Shown: piece after piece, positions 26,924 to 36,165 of the stretch | How positions within the stretch are numbered: the first letter of the stretch is position 1 | How the letters are laid out: each line of letters opens with the position of its first letter | Source of the DNA: Paenibacillus vietnamensis | GTDB taxonomy: Bacteria; Bacillota; Bacilli; Paenibacillales; Paenibacillaceae | Direction: 5' to 3' | Assembly: GCF_020169515.1 (NCBI RefSeq) | Contig: NZ_JAHMHW010000018.1 | Span: forward strand, 1-64,000 | Length of the DNA: 64,000 nt | Translations under genes and position numbers: made by a program | Notes under the pieces: generated by a model | Databases searched by the model: none | The model's input: the letters and a program-made list of their open reading frames with translations, nothing else | Told to the model about the DNA's origin: nothing

Positions 26924-28963
26924 ATGGTGCAATCGAGAGCTAGGATCAGTCTGAATTCGAGCAGAAAAGGCCGGGATCAAATAAATCCGTATCTGTTCGG
27001 ACATTTTGTGGAGGATATTCGCGATCATATGGATGCGATGCTGGCCTATCCTCTTAAGGATATGGATTTTGAAAGTATGGATGAGACGTACCGGGGGCTT
27101 TCGGGAAGCTGGCGTCCTTATACGAACGGAAAGAGTACCCGATATGCCCTTGAAGCTGCAGCTGCGCTGCATTCCGGGCATAGTCAGATGGTTCGGGTTT
27201 ACAGCGCGGACGATGCGTATGCCGGCATCTCCCAAGCCGTTGCCGTGAAGGAGGATCGGGACGGCTATGCTTTGGCGATATATGCAAGGGCTTCCGTAGA
27301 GATTAAATATGTAGCTGCAGAGATTGTAGATACGATGAGCGGAGAAGTGGTTGGGTCGACGCGAATCGATCTTGTCAGCCATAACTGGATGCATTATGAA
27401 TCGCGTCTGCCGGTACAAAGGGACTGCGAGCATGCGGAGTTCAGGCTATATGTGCCTTCGGAGCATGAGCGATGGCTGGATCATGTGTCCACGGGAATGC
27501 TATGGCTGGATCATATTTCGCTGCTGCCTTCCGATAGTGTGGGCAATGTCCGTAAAGAAGTATTGGATATGACCAGGGACTTAAACGCCGGTATGATGCG
27601 GCTTGCAGGGAATTATATTAGTGCCTATCATTGGCGGCAGGCCATCGGTCCCGTCTATGAACGCCCTTGTGTTGTGAATGAAGCGTGGGGTGGCTGGACG
27701 AACAAGTATTTCGGTACGGATGAGTTTATTCAATTTTGCCGTGAGCTGAAGGTGGAGCCGCTTATTTGTGTGAACGATGGATCCGGCACACCGGAAGAAG
27801 CGGCCGAATGGATTGAATATTGCAACGGGGATGCCGATACGCCCATGGGGGAGCTGAGAGCCGCTAACGGGCATGTCGAGCCGTATGGCGTGAAGTATTG
27901 GGAAATCGGCAACGAGGTCTGGGGACCATGGCAGGTCGGCCATTGCAGCGCAGAGCAGTTCGCAGAGCGGTATTTGCAATTTGCCCGAGCCATGAAAGCC
28001 GCGGACCCCGGGATTAAGCTGCTCGCATGCGGGGATGTCAAGATGGAATGGAACCAAACGTTGATCGAACGGGCCGCCGAGCATATCGACTACGTAACCC
28101 TGCATTTGTACCATGGGTACAACCGGTTCGGAATGAATGAACGTACGCCGAAAGAGGAGCGTTATAAAGCGATGGTCTCTTATCCGGAATGGACGGGGAA
28201 CACGATACAGGAGTTAAGGCAAATGTTCGAAGCCTCCGGGCGTTATGCTCATCTGAAGCTGGCGGTTACCGAATATAACACGATGTACTATCCGAATACG
28301 ATCCGGAAAGGCCTTCCGAATGAGCATACCCTGGAAGCGGCGGTTGCGAACGCTGCGAATTTGAATGAATTGATCCGGAATAGCGACCTGGTTCAGATTG
28401 GCAGCTTTTCCGACCTTGTCAATGGCTGGCTCGGCGGTTGTATTCGGGTGGGCGATTACTATGCGGATCAGTTTCGCGGGAAACTGCCCGGCTGGAGTGG
28501 GAAATCTTCAACCGTATACGGCACGCCGACTTATTACGTTATGAAAATGTACGCAAACCGGGACTTGGGCTATGTGGTTCAGAGCCATACCGAATGCGGC
28601 AGCTTCAACGTCCACAGTCAGGTGCCTGCTTCTCCGAAGCTGGACGATTTGCCGAAGCTGGACGTCGTTGCTTGTACGAATGCCGCCGGAGACCAGTTGA
28701 CGATCTTCATGGTGAATCGGAGTCTCGAAAGTATGATAACCGAGGTACAGCTGGACGGATTCGCCGAATCGGGTACGGTCCGGCTGCTCGAATTAACGGC
28801 CGACGATTATGAAGCTATCAATAATGTGCACCAGCCGAATTTCGTAGATTATCAAACACATGAGCTGTCCTATTCGAGCGGCCAAGTGATTTGTCAGCTC
28901 AGGGCGACATCCGTATACGTTTTGGAAATTTGCGAGAACAGGAAGGAACGCTATGACGACTAA
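26924..28963 (+). CDS. GH51-type alpha-L-arabinofuranosidase, intracellular
   Basis: Glycoside hydrolase of 679 residues without a signal peptide, expected to release arabinose from imported oligosaccharides. The acid/base is Glu331 in YWEIGNEVWG and the nucleophile Glu450 in AVTEYNTMYY, both in the GH51 context. The N-terminal beta region includes INPYLFGHFVED, and the C-terminal beta domain follows ~residue 580. The ribosome binding site (GGAGGAAGG at 26902) is rather far from ATG 26924. A tiny frame starting at ATG 26911 sits between them and could couple translation. It overlaps the next gene by 11 bases. Confidence 0.9.
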   Translation: MVQSRARISLNSSRKGRDQINPYLFGHFVEDIRDHMDAMLAYPLKDMDFESMDETYRGLSGSWRPYTNGKSTRYALEAAAALHSGHSQMVRVYSADDAYAGISQAVAVKEDRDGYALAIYARASVEIKYVAAEIVDTMSGEVVGSTRIDLVSHNWMHYESRLPVQRDCEHAEFRLYVPSEHERWLDHVSTGMLWLDHISLLPSDSVGNVRKEVLDMTRDLNAGMMRLAGNYISAYHWRQAIGPVYERPCVVNEAWGGWTNKYFGTDEFIQFCRELKVEPLICVNDGSGTPEEAAEWIEYCNGDADTPMGELRAANGHVEPYGVKYWEIGNEVWGPWQVGHCSAEQFAERYLQFARAMKAADPGIKLLACGDVKMEWNQTLIERAAEHIDYVTLHLYHGYNRFGMNERTPKEERYKAMVSYPEWTGNTIQELRQMFEASGRYAHLKLAVTEYNTMYYPNTIRKGLPNEHTLEAAVANAANLNELIRNSDLVQIGSFSDLVNGWLGGCIRVGDYYADQFRGKLPGWSGKSSTVYGTPTYYVMKMYANRDLGYVVQSHTECGSFNVHSQVPASPKLDDLPKLDVVACTNAAGDQLTIFMVNRSLESMITEVQLDGFAESGTVRLLELTADDYEAINNVHQPNFVDYQTHELSYSSGQVICQLRATSVYVLEICENRKERYDD

Positions 28964-30716
28964 AAAATATGTGAAAAATTATCCGAGACCGCAATTCGTG
29001 AGAGCCAATTGGATGGACTTGAACGGCGAGTGGCGGTTCGGCTTTGATGATGACAACGCAGGGGAAGCGCAGGGATGGCACCGAAGCTTCGGAGGAGACC
29101 GCCGGATTACGGTTCCCTTCACTTACGAGACGAAAGCCGGCGGGATAGGGGAAGAAGCCCATCATCCTTTCGTATGGTATAACAGGCGGCTTGACATTCC
29201 TTCGGATGCCGAGGGTAATCGGGTGCTTCTACATTTTCAGGCGGTTGACTATATCGCCAGGGTCTGGATGAACGGCGAATACGTGGGAAGGCATCAGGGC
29301 GGATATTCGGCCTTTTCCTTCGACATTACTCCATACGTGCAATTCGGGTCTTCCAACGAGCTTACCGTTCAAGTGGAAGACAGCAAGGACGCCACCCAGC
29401 CGCGAGGCAAGCAGCGGTGGGTGGACGACAGCTTTGAATGCTTCTATGTGCAGACGACAGGCATATGGCAGTCCGTGTGGCTGGAGTATGTCCGGCCGGA
29501 TTATATCGATTCGGTAAAAATCACGCCGGATCTCGATGCCAGTACCGTCCGGTTCGATTATCAGGTCAAAGGCGATGTATGCGCCGGCGGTAAGCTTCGT
29601 CTGGAGACGATCATCTCCATGCAGGACCGCCAGGTTAAGCAGGCCAGTCTGGCCATTGACCGGCCGTGGCTGCAGCTGGAGGTTGATCTGGTCCACGAAA
29701 TGAACGGACCCTGGAAGCGTCGTTATTGGTCGCCTGCACATCCGAACTTGTACGATGTGGAATTTATTTTGTACCGTGACGATGTTGTTGTTGACCGCGT
29801 CTATTCCTACTTCGGCATGAGAAAGATATCGATCGAGAAAGGCAGGGTGCTGCTGAACAATGTGCCGGTCTACCAGCGGCTGCTGCTGGATCAAGGCTAT
29901 TGGCCGGACACTCATCTGACGCCGCCTTCCGAAGATGCGCTAATCAAGGATATCGAGCTCCTGAAGAAGATGGGATATAACGGCGTTCGCAAGCACATGA
30001 AGGTAGAGGATGCCCGGTTCTTGTATTGGTGTGATGTATTAGGCGTACTCGTATGGTCCGAGATGGCGGCAGCCTTCGAATTTAACGATAACGCGGTTCA
30101 AAAGTTCACGGCAGAGTGGATGGAAATCGTTCGCCAGCAGTACAACCATCCATCCATTATCACCTGGGTTCCGTTTAACGAGTCGTGGGGGATCATGAAT
30201 ATTTTCAAGGATGGCCGGCAGCAGAAATTTACGGAAGCGATTTATCACTTAACGAAAGCGTTCGATCCGAACCGCCCTGTCATCGTGAATGACGGCTGGG
30301 AGCATACGGTGTCCGATATATTGACGCTTCATGATTATGTGGAAACGAAGGAACAGTTCCTTAAGAAATATGCAAGCAAGGATGAGATTGTGAACAACGA
30401 GAAGACGTTCAACCAATGGAAATATGCGTTCGCAGACGGCTACAGCTACAAGGGGCAGCCGATTATCGTGAGCGAATTCGGAGGCATCGCTTTCAATTCG
30501 GACAAAGGCTGGGGCTATGGGAAGCAGGTTGCTTCGGAGGAAGCGTTCCTGGAACGGTTCCGCGGCATTCACGAAGCGATCAAGCAGACGGATTACATTG
30601 TCGGATATTGTTATACGCAAATTACCGACGTGCAGCAAGAGGTGAACGGACTTTTGACCGAGGAGCGGGAGCCGAAAATAACGATCGATACAATCAGGGA
30701 GATTAATCTGGCCTAA
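28953..30716 (+). CDS. Glycoside hydrolase family 2 protein, intracellular
   Basis: A 587-residue GH2 enzyme (beta-glycosidase type, perhaps arabinopyranosidase, galactosidase or glucuronidase). Order of domains: jelly-roll sugar-binding domain (DLNGEWRFGFD, YNRRLDIP), immunoglobulin-like domain, and TIM barrel from ~285. Acid/base Glu410 in VPFNESWG and nucleophile Glu508 in IVSEFGG are present. No signal peptide. The start lies inside the end of the GH51 gene, indicating coupling. Substrate specificity is not readable, but the operon points to a plant cell-wall side chain. Confidence 0.9.
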   Translation: MTTKKYVKNYPRPQFVRANWMDLNGEWRFGFDDDNAGEAQGWHRSFGGDRRITVPFTYETKAGGIGEEAHHPFVWYNRRLDIPSDAEGNRVLLHFQAVDYIARVWMNGEYVGRHQGGYSAFSFDITPYVQFGSSNELTVQVEDSKDATQPRGKQRWVDDSFECFYVQTTGIWQSVWLEYVRPDYIDSVKITPDLDASTVRFDYQVKGDVCAGGKLRLETIISMQDRQVKQASLAIDRPWLQLEVDLVHEMNGPWKRRYWSPAHPNLYDVEFILYRDDVVVDRVYSYFGMRKISIEKGRVLLNNVPVYQRLLLDQGYWPDTHLTPPSEDALIKDIELLKKMGYNGVRKHMKVEDARFLYWCDVLGVLVWSEMAAAFEFNDNAVQKFTAEWMEIVRQQYNHPSIITWVPFNESWGIMNIFKDGRQQKFTEAIYHLTKAFDPNRPVIVNDGWEHTVSDILTLHDYVETKEQFLKKYASKDEIVNNEKTFNQWKYAFADGYSYKGQPIIVSEFGGIAFNSDKGWGYGKQVASEEAFLERFRGIHEAIKQTDYIVGYCYTQITDVQQEVNGLLTEEREPKITIDTIREINLA

Positions 30717-30740
30717 TCTTCCATTAGGAGCTGATATTCA

Positions 30741-33700
30741 ATGAAGCAATGGTTGACGGGACTATTTGCTATACTTTTGATTCTGTCTTTTCCGGTATCG
30801 GGCTTCTCTTACAGCAATCCTCAGATCGTGCCTGACTCCTGGCAGTGGAATAACGGCAATTTTTACGGGGAAGGCGATCCGTATATCTTGAAATTCAACG
30901 GAGTCTACTACCTTTACACCAGTACGGTGGACGATAAGCCGGGCGTGAAGGTATGGTCTTCGGAAGATCTGGTGAACTGGGAATACCGCGGACTGGCTGC
31001 TGAAGAACCGGTTACGAAGGGAGCATATGCTCCGGAGGTGGTGTACTGGAACGGCGACTTCTATATGTATACGGCTTTGCTCCGGGACGACCCCAGTACG
31101 ACGCAGCGAGGTCACCGCGTGCTGAAGAGCTCCAGCCCTACGGGCCCGTTCACGGCCCAGACGGGCAACATGGTCAACGGCATTGACGGTCACGTCTTCA
31201 TCGACGATGACGGCAAATGGTATTTTTACAGCACAGGTAACGGCAATATCGACGTTCGCCCGATGTCCGATCCTTACACGTTCGGAGAGAAGACGAATAC
31301 CGGCGCTGCGATGAAGGGCTGGACGGAGGGGCCGACGGTCATCAAACGCAATGGGAAATATTATATGACGTACACCGGTAATCATATCTGGAGCGATGCG
31401 TACCGTGTGGATTATGCGAGCAGCTCGAATCCGGTAACGGGCTTTGTTCCGGCTGTCTCCCAGAATCCGATTCTGCTCGATGCGGAAGGCGATCATGTCG
31501 GACTTGGGCATAACTCCATCGTGCGCGGTCCCGATCTCGATTCCGATTACATCGTTTATCACAGCCATGCAAATCCCGGAAGACATCTGAATCTCGATCG
31601 GATCCTATGGAATGGGGACAAGATGCTTGTGTTAGGTCCTACAACCTCCGAACAGCCCGATCCGGCTATGCCCGACTTCAGTGACAGATTCCAAAGGAAT
31701 GCATTGGGCGGCGAATGGAAGGCTGTCGGCGGAGGAAATTGGGGGATTCGGGACGGCAGTACGTTATATCAAGACGCACCAGGAGAACCGGAACAATCCC
31801 ATATGCTGCTATCCCGGAAAGCAACGGAAGACAGCTTCACAGCGGAGTTTAACTTGAAGCAATCAGCGCAGGGAGATAGCGGGAACCCGCTCATAGGTGC
31901 CGTCTTTTCCTACACGAATGAGAACAATTATGGGGCTGCCGTACTTAGCCGCAACCATAACCGATTAGAGACCTATTTCCGTATTGACGGCAAGGAGACG
32001 GAACGGATCTTTACCCCGCTGCCGGAAGGGTATGATTATACCAAATGGCATCAGATCCGCGTGGAGAAGGAGGGCTCCGACTACCGCATTTATGTAGACG
32101 GCATGCTCAAGCAAACCCGATCTGTCGAACAACTCGGGAAGGGCAAAATCGGCTACATGACCCAAGATACGCAAGCGGATTTCGGTTATGTCGCGTTCAG
32201 CAACAAGGTGGGCGGAAATAGCGGAGATTCGGTCTACAAGCCGATTCCGGGGGATATCGAGGCCGTTCATTTCAACAGGAAAGGAAATAGCGGGTCTGAA
32301 CGCGGTAACCAACAAACAAGCTTCGCTGAAGCTCCGGATGGCAGCTATTATCTTACTTCGTTTCAGCAGGGAAATGTGCAATATAACGTTAATGTATCCG
32401 AAGCGGGAACCTACGATGTCCTCATCAGGTATGCTGCGGCAGACGATGCACGGTTAAAGCTGGAGCTGGACGATTCGAAGGAGCTTACGGACATCGTACA
32501 GCTGCTTTCGACGGGCAGCTCTGCTCAATGGGACAATGTGTTGATTCAGGACATCGAGCTGCCGAAAGGACTTCATCAGCTCAAGGTAGTTGCGCTCGGA
32601 GGAGCGTCGTTCGAATTCTCTTCCATAAAGTTTAACCGATCTGAAGAAACGACGCCTGTATCTGATGATTTCAATGACGGAGACGATCTGGGCTGGACGA
32701 AATTCGAACAAGGCTGGCGGGTAGACACGGGAAGCGCACCTTCGTTCGACCAACCCAAGCCGGTGCCCGGAATTGTCGAAGCTCCTTACTATAACACGGG
32801 GGGCGAAGGGGTCGCCTATCATGACAATACTCCGGATAACATCGGGGGAGCCTATAGGGGAGACTCCGTCGATATCCGGACGAACACGAATTTCAACGGG
32901 TTAAATGTGGGCTGGAATCAAGCCGGCGAATGGCTCAAATACAATATCGACGTAAAGCATGCTGGAATATACAGAGTCGAAGTGACGGCGGCAACCACGT
33001 TCTCTGATAATCAGGCGCGTGTATGGCTGAATGGTACGACGGATCTGACCGGTGCGATGAATATACCGGCCACTGGAGCGTGGAACAATTGGCAGACGAC
33101 GCTTTCCCCGGGCTTCTATCTGCCGGAAGGGCAGCATACGATTACCTTCGAGACCGTGAAGGGCGAATATGATTTTGCAAGGCTCGAATTCGTATCCTTT
33201 GATACGCCCAAACCGGTTCCGGGTATTATAGAGGCCGTTCATTATAACTCAGGCGGCGAGGGGATCGGTTACCACGATAATGCTCCCGCGAATCTCGGCG
33301 GACAATACCGCGATGACGGGGTTGACATTCGCGTCAATCCGAAAGGCGGCTGGAACGTCGGCTGGAACCAGACCGGTGAGTGGCTCAAGTATAACGTGAA
33401 CGTTGCAGATTCCGCCGTTTATGAGCTGAGTGTGAGGCTTGCGACGGCGCTTAACGGCGGGAAAATCCGGCTGTGGCTTAACGATACGACCGATTTAACC
33501 GGTGTCGTGGACATCCCTGCAACGGGCGGATGGAATAGCTGGAAGAACGTAAAACTGGGAGACATAACGCTGCCGGAAGGCAACCACACCCTGAAGCTTG
33601 AAATCGTTCAGGGAGAATATGATTTGGAAAGCCTCTCCTTCCATCCGTTAAACAATGCCCAGACTATTCCCGGAACCGTTCATGCCGTGGATTACATGAT

Positions 33701-34595
33701 TGGAGGGGAAGGAGTAGCGTATCATGATAACACGCCGGATAACATACGCGGACTATACCGTACAGATGATGTCGATATTCGATTGCTTCCGGAAGGGTTC
33801 ACGACAGGCTGGAACCAGACAGGCGAGTGGCTGAAATATAGCGTGAATGTTACCGAGAACACATCCAGGCTCGATATGAGGGTAGCTACGGGCTTGAACG
33901 GCGCTCAAGTCCGGCTTTGGCTGGATGATACGACCGACCTTACCGGAATCATCAATGTTCCGAATACGGGAGGGTTTCATGAGTGGATGAACTTAACGAA
34001 AGAAGGAGTCTTTCTTCCGGCAGGCCAACATACCATTAAGGTGGAGGTAGTAACCGGTGAATTCGACTTTTACAGCTTCCGTTTTCATAACGACCCGATT
34101 GTTCCGATACAAGGTGTTTACAAATCTCAGCCGAAAGGATATCCGAAATCGGTCATCGGAGACAGCGATTGGTCGGACTATATCGTAGAGACGGATATCA
34201 AGCTCGGCTCCAATACGCAAGGCGGAGGGAATGCCGGGATTCTATTGCGCGTCAATAATCCCGCTGACGGAACAGAGTACGGACAGAATCGGGATGATTT
34301 CTTCCAAGGGTACCTGGCCTATTTGACTGCTGACGGCGTGCACTTGGGTAAATTTAACTATAACTTCCAGCATTTAACCGGTACGGCGTTCACTGGAGCC
34401 GTCGGGAGCTGGCAGCATATGAAGGTAGTTGCAGCCGGCAGCAGGATCAAGGTTTACGTCGGCGATATGGAGAAACCGCTTATTGATTTCACGGATCGTA
34501 GTGAGAAGGCTTTCATACATGGAAAAGTAGGGGTTAGAAGCTTCAACGGTGAAAGCTTCATCGATAACTTCACAGTGATGCCGATTATAAAATAG
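30741..34595 (+). CDS. Secreted multimodular GH43 arabinanase/xylosidase-like enzyme
   Basis: A 1284-residue exported enzyme. Signal peptide ~1-24. GH43 five-bladed propeller ~25-300 with general base Asp46 in EGDPYIL and general acid Glu196 in GWTEGPTV; the pKa-tuning Asp is probably in DGHVFID. A beta-sandwich of the DUF1080/LamG kind spans ~311-490, then a first carbohydrate-binding-like domain ~500-640, three repeated CBM6-like modules starting near residues 672, 822 and 972, and a second DUF1080/LamG-like domain ~1117-1284. It is the extracellular member of the operon and would generate the oligosaccharides that the ABC importer takes up. Confidence 0.92.
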   Translation: MKQWLTGLFAILLILSFPVSGFSYSNPQIVPDSWQWNNGNFYGEGDPYILKFNGVYYLYTSTVDDKPGVKVWSSEDLVNWEYRGLAAEEPVTKGAYAPEVVYWNGDFYMYTALLRDDPSTTQRGHRVLKSSSPTGPFTAQTGNMVNGIDGHVFIDDDGKWYFYSTGNGNIDVRPMSDPYTFGEKTNTGAAMKGWTEGPTVIKRNGKYYMTYTGNHIWSDAYRVDYASSSNPVTGFVPAVSQNPILLDAEGDHVGLGHNSIVRGPDLDSDYIVYHSHANPGRHLNLDRILWNGDKMLVLGPTTSEQPDPAMPDFSDRFQRNALGGEWKAVGGGNWGIRDGSTLYQDAPGEPEQSHMLLSRKATEDSFTAEFNLKQSAQGDSGNPLIGAVFSYTNENNYGAAVLSRNHNRLETYFRIDGKETERIFTPLPEGYDYTKWHQIRVEKEGSDYRIYVDGMLKQTRSVEQLGKGKIGYMTQDTQADFGYVAFSNKVGGNSGDSVYKPIPGDIEAVHFNRKGNSGSERGNQQTSFAEAPDGSYYLTSFQQGNVQYNVNVSEAGTYDVLIRYAAADDARLKLELDDSKELTDIVQLLSTGSSAQWDNVLIQDIELPKGLHQLKVVALGGASFEFSSIKFNRSEETTPVSDDFNDGDDLGWTKFEQGWRVDTGSAPSFDQPKPVPGIVEAPYYNTGGEGVAYHDNTPDNIGGAYRGDSVDIRTNTNFNGLNVGWNQAGEWLKYNIDVKHAGIYRVEVTAATTFSDNQARVWLNGTTDLTGAMNIPATGAWNNWQTTLSPGFYLPEGQHTITFETVKGEYDFARLEFVSFDTPKPVPGIIEAVHYNSGGEGIGYHDNAPANLGGQYRDDGVDIRVNPKGGWNVGWNQTGEWLKYNVNVADSAVYELSVRLATALNGGKIRLWLNDTTDLTGVVDIPATGGWNSWKNVKLGDITLPEGNHTLKLEIVQGEYDLESLSFHPLNNAQTIPGTVHAVDYMIGGEGVAYHDNTPDNIRGLYRTDDVDIRLLPEGFTTGWNQTGEWLKYSVNVTENTSRLDMRVATGLNGAQVRLWLDDTTDLTGIINVPNTGGFHEWMNLTKEGVFLPAGQHTIKVEVVTGEFDFYSFRFHNDPIVPIQGVYKSQPKGYPKSVIGDSDWSDYIVETDIKLGSNTQGGGNAGILLRVNNPADGTEYGQNRDDFFQGYLAYLTADGVHLGKFNYNFQHLTGTAFTGAVGSWQHMKVVAAGSRIKVYVGDMEKPLIDFTDRSEKAFIHGKVGVRSFNGESFIDNFTVMPIIK
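32755..34085 (+). repeat. Three tandem ~450-bp repeats encoding CBM6-like modules
   Basis: Each unit encodes PxPG(I/T)(I/V)xA..Y, GGEG(V/I)xYHDN, WNQ(A/T)GEWLKY, RLW-type strand ending TTDLTG, and an EGxHTxKxE segment. Starts are near 32755, 33208 and 33658. Units are diverged in DNA but clearly homologous in protein, the result of internal duplication that raises avidity for polysaccharide. Confidence 0.88.
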
Positions 34596-34611
34596 GTTCA
34601 ATTGCTAGAAT

Positions 34612-34638
34612 GCCGCCGTCAGATTGACGGCGGTTTTC
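34612..34638 (+). terminator. Terminator of the arabinose-polymer operon
   Basis: GCCGCCGTCA-GAT-TGACGGCGG followed by TTTTC, 16 bases past the GH43 stop. Confidence 0.88.
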
Positions 34639-34719
34639 GCTGATTCGGGCATGCTGAAGAATCCTGTAGAAATAACCTGGTAAATTCGTCATTTTTCAGG
34701 GAAAATATCGATAGATGCG

Positions 34720-34748
34720 TTGACTTTGACGGGCGGGCATTTTAAAAT
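34720..34748 (+). promoter_or_regulatory. Promoter of the repeat RNA (antitoxin)
   Basis: TTGACT at 34720, exact 17-base spacer, TAAAAT at 34743. Transcription would begin near 34755, immediately before the first repeat. Confidence 0.7.
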
Positions 34749-34754
34749 TAGAAG

Positions 34755-34946
34755 TGTACCGAGAGTAACGGATCGAATATTGCTCACTTGTATGTCGGTC
34801 CTCTGCGGATGACAGGGACGTTAATAGGTAGAATATCATCCACTTGTATGTCTCCTCCCCGAGAGTAACGGAGAGGTTAAATCGAGAATATTACTCACGT
34901 GTATGTAGGAAAATCCCTCTGTTCTGTTTACGCGGAGGGATTTTTT
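34755..34946 (+). ncRNA. Candidate type III antitoxin RNA with three ~55-nt repeats
   Basis: A 21-base core recurs at 34775-34795, 34831-34851 and 34886-34906 (consensus GAATATTRCTCACTTGTATGT), spaced 56 and 55 bases. Each core is preceded by a short hairpin-capable block: CCG-AGAGTAA-CGG in units 1 and 3, and GTCC.CTG/CAG.GGAC in unit 2, which keeps pairing with different bases. The transcript would run from the promoter at 34720 through an intrinsic terminator and stop just before the toxin-like gene. That is the architecture of ToxI/CptI/TenpI antitoxin RNAs. The repeat length is longer than the 34-48 nt I know for the described families. Confidence 0.68.
34910..34946 (+). terminator. Attenuating terminator between repeat RNA and toxin gene
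   Basis: AAAATCCCTC pairs with GAGGGATTTT across a 15-base loop, followed by T. In type III systems this hairpin sets the excess of antitoxin RNA over toxin mRNA. Confidence 0.85.
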
Positions 34947-34964
34947 CTTTCATGGGGAGGTAAA

Positions 34965-35510
34965 ATGAAATTAACATCGATTTCGGATCGTTTTTTCCAA
35001 ACCTTCCGTCCGCTCGACCCGGAGATTTTGGAAAAAGACGACAACCGGCCGTATTTGATCATTCTTAGGCTGAAGTACAAAGGAAAACGACATGATTTTG
35101 CGATCCCTTTTCGGTCAAATATAGCAAGCTACATACCTAAAGAGCAGTATTTTCCTTTGCCCCCAAGGCCGACAACGCGCACCAGCCGTATTCACGGCTT
35201 ACATTATGTGAAGATGTTTCCTATTAAAAAGCCCTTCCTTGAGAAATTCCACACCATGGGCGATCCGTACTATATAACCATTTCCGACATTATTAAGAGA
35301 AATTTGAAAGAAATCATTGGACAAGCACAAGCCTATTTAGATCGTTATCAGGCGGGCCAATCCATGAGTATGAGCACAAATATCGAGCTAATCTATAATG
35401 TGCTTAACCCTGTCGCTGCGGTTCGGGAGGCTGCAGCCGGCAGCCAGGAGATGCAAACCAATATTCATGCCGAAGCCGTACGAGTGCAGATGGAGAAACC
35501 CCAATCTTAA
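34965..35510 (+). CDS. Probable type III toxin (ToxN/AbiQ/CptN-like endoribonuclease)
   Basis: A 181-residue basic protein without membrane segments or signal. The N-terminal half reads as a compact beta domain (RPYLIILRLKYKGKRHDFAIP, FRSNI), matching in outline the ToxN/AbiQ fold where a (A/V)PLxSxx loop carries catalytic residues; PKEQYFPLPPRP and GLHYVKMFPI follow, then a long C-terminal helix region. The strongest evidence is context: promoter, tandem repeats and terminator directly upstream. ATG 34965 has GGGGAGG 4 bases before it; earlier in-frame codons lie inside the terminator. The toxin would cut RNA and be held inactive by the repeat RNA, giving plasmid-like maintenance or phage abortive infection. 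Subfamily (CptN or TenpN) is unsure. Confidence 0.65.
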   Translation: MKLTSISDRFFQTFRPLDPEILEKDDNRPYLIILRLKYKGKRHDFAIPFRSNIASYIPKEQYFPLPPRPTTRTSRIHGLHYVKMFPIKKPFLEKFHTMGDPYYITISDIIKRNLKEIIGQAQAYLDRYQAGQSMSMSTNIELIYNVLNPVAAVREAAAGSQEMQTNIHAEAVRVQMEKPQS

Positions 35511-35526
35511 GATTGGGGTTTCTTTG
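35495..35526. terminator. Bidirectional terminator spanning the toxin stop codon
   Basis: GAAACCCCAATC-TTAA-GATTGGGGTTTC, a perfect 12-base stem. The toxin stop TAA is in the loop. It serves both the toxin gene and the convergent folate genes. Confidence 0.9.
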
Positions 35527-35529
35527 TAA

Positions 35530-36165
35530 CTACTGCATGATCCGGTTTCGTGTCGTTTGTAACGTCTTGCTTTTCAGCTCATCGATCTCGCCGATCAATA
35601 GGGAGAGTCTCTCCGTATACTGACGTCTCGACTCCAAATCTCTTAATGACGCTAAGTTGATTTCAATGGTCAGCAAGGCGGACTGTGCGGCGGCTTCGAA
35701 CAAAATGGCTCCAATTCCAAGATCGGAGATCACGTTCTTATTAGAAGCTTCAGCAATGCTGTGCGTGCATATCATACCAGCCTTACAAACCTCAATGAGA
35801 CGGAGCGGGACCTCGATTGCACGGATCGTCGCTTCTTGGATCGCCTTTACGCGGTTGAGCTTTTCTTCATCCGTCCCCTTCGGAAGCCTCCATGCATCCA
35901 TATATTTGTCGAATGATGTGATATCGGCATGCAGCAATTTTTCACATTGTTCGGTTAAGCCGTTCATCCTCTCGATCACTTCAGTGATCTGAGGTCGGAT
36001 ATGAGCGAACTTCTCCCCTTGAGATAAACTTCCGACCATCGATGTCATGGAGGCGCCGAGCGCGGCGACAAGAGCGGCGACGCTCCCTCCGCCCGGTGTA
36101 GGCTTCGAACTGCCGGCTTCTTGCAAAAAGATTCGAATGGAATCATCCCATGTAATTGTACTCAT
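35530..36165 (-). CDS. fchA: Methenyltetrahydrofolate cyclohydrolase (FchA, FTCD_C fold)
   Basis: A 211-residue helical protein of the cyclodeaminase/cyclohydrolase family. The signature SKPTPGGGSVAALVAALGASMTSMV near residues 20-44 is diagnostic. It interconverts 5,10-methenyl- and 10-formyl-tetrahydrofolate. Its start overlaps the stop of the folD-like gene (ATGA), so the pair is coupled and should act in consecutive one-carbon steps. Both are downstream of the ZTP riboswitch. Confidence 0.9.
   Translation of the reverse strand: MSTITWDDSIRIFLQEAGSSKPTPGGGSVAALVAALGASMTSMVGSLSQGEKFAHIRPQITEVIERMNGLTEQCEKLLHADITSFDKYMDAWRLPKGTDEEKLNRVKAIQEATIRAIEVPLRLIEVCKAGMICTHSIAEASNKNVISDLGIGAILFEAAAQSALLTIEINLASLRDLESRRQYTERLSLLIGEIDELKSKTLQTTRNRIMQ

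Noticed and set aside
34761..34906. CRISPR array
   Set aside because: Only three imperfect units, spacers are partly similar to each other, and no cas genes are near. Promoter, terminator and toxin-like gene fit a type III antitoxin better.
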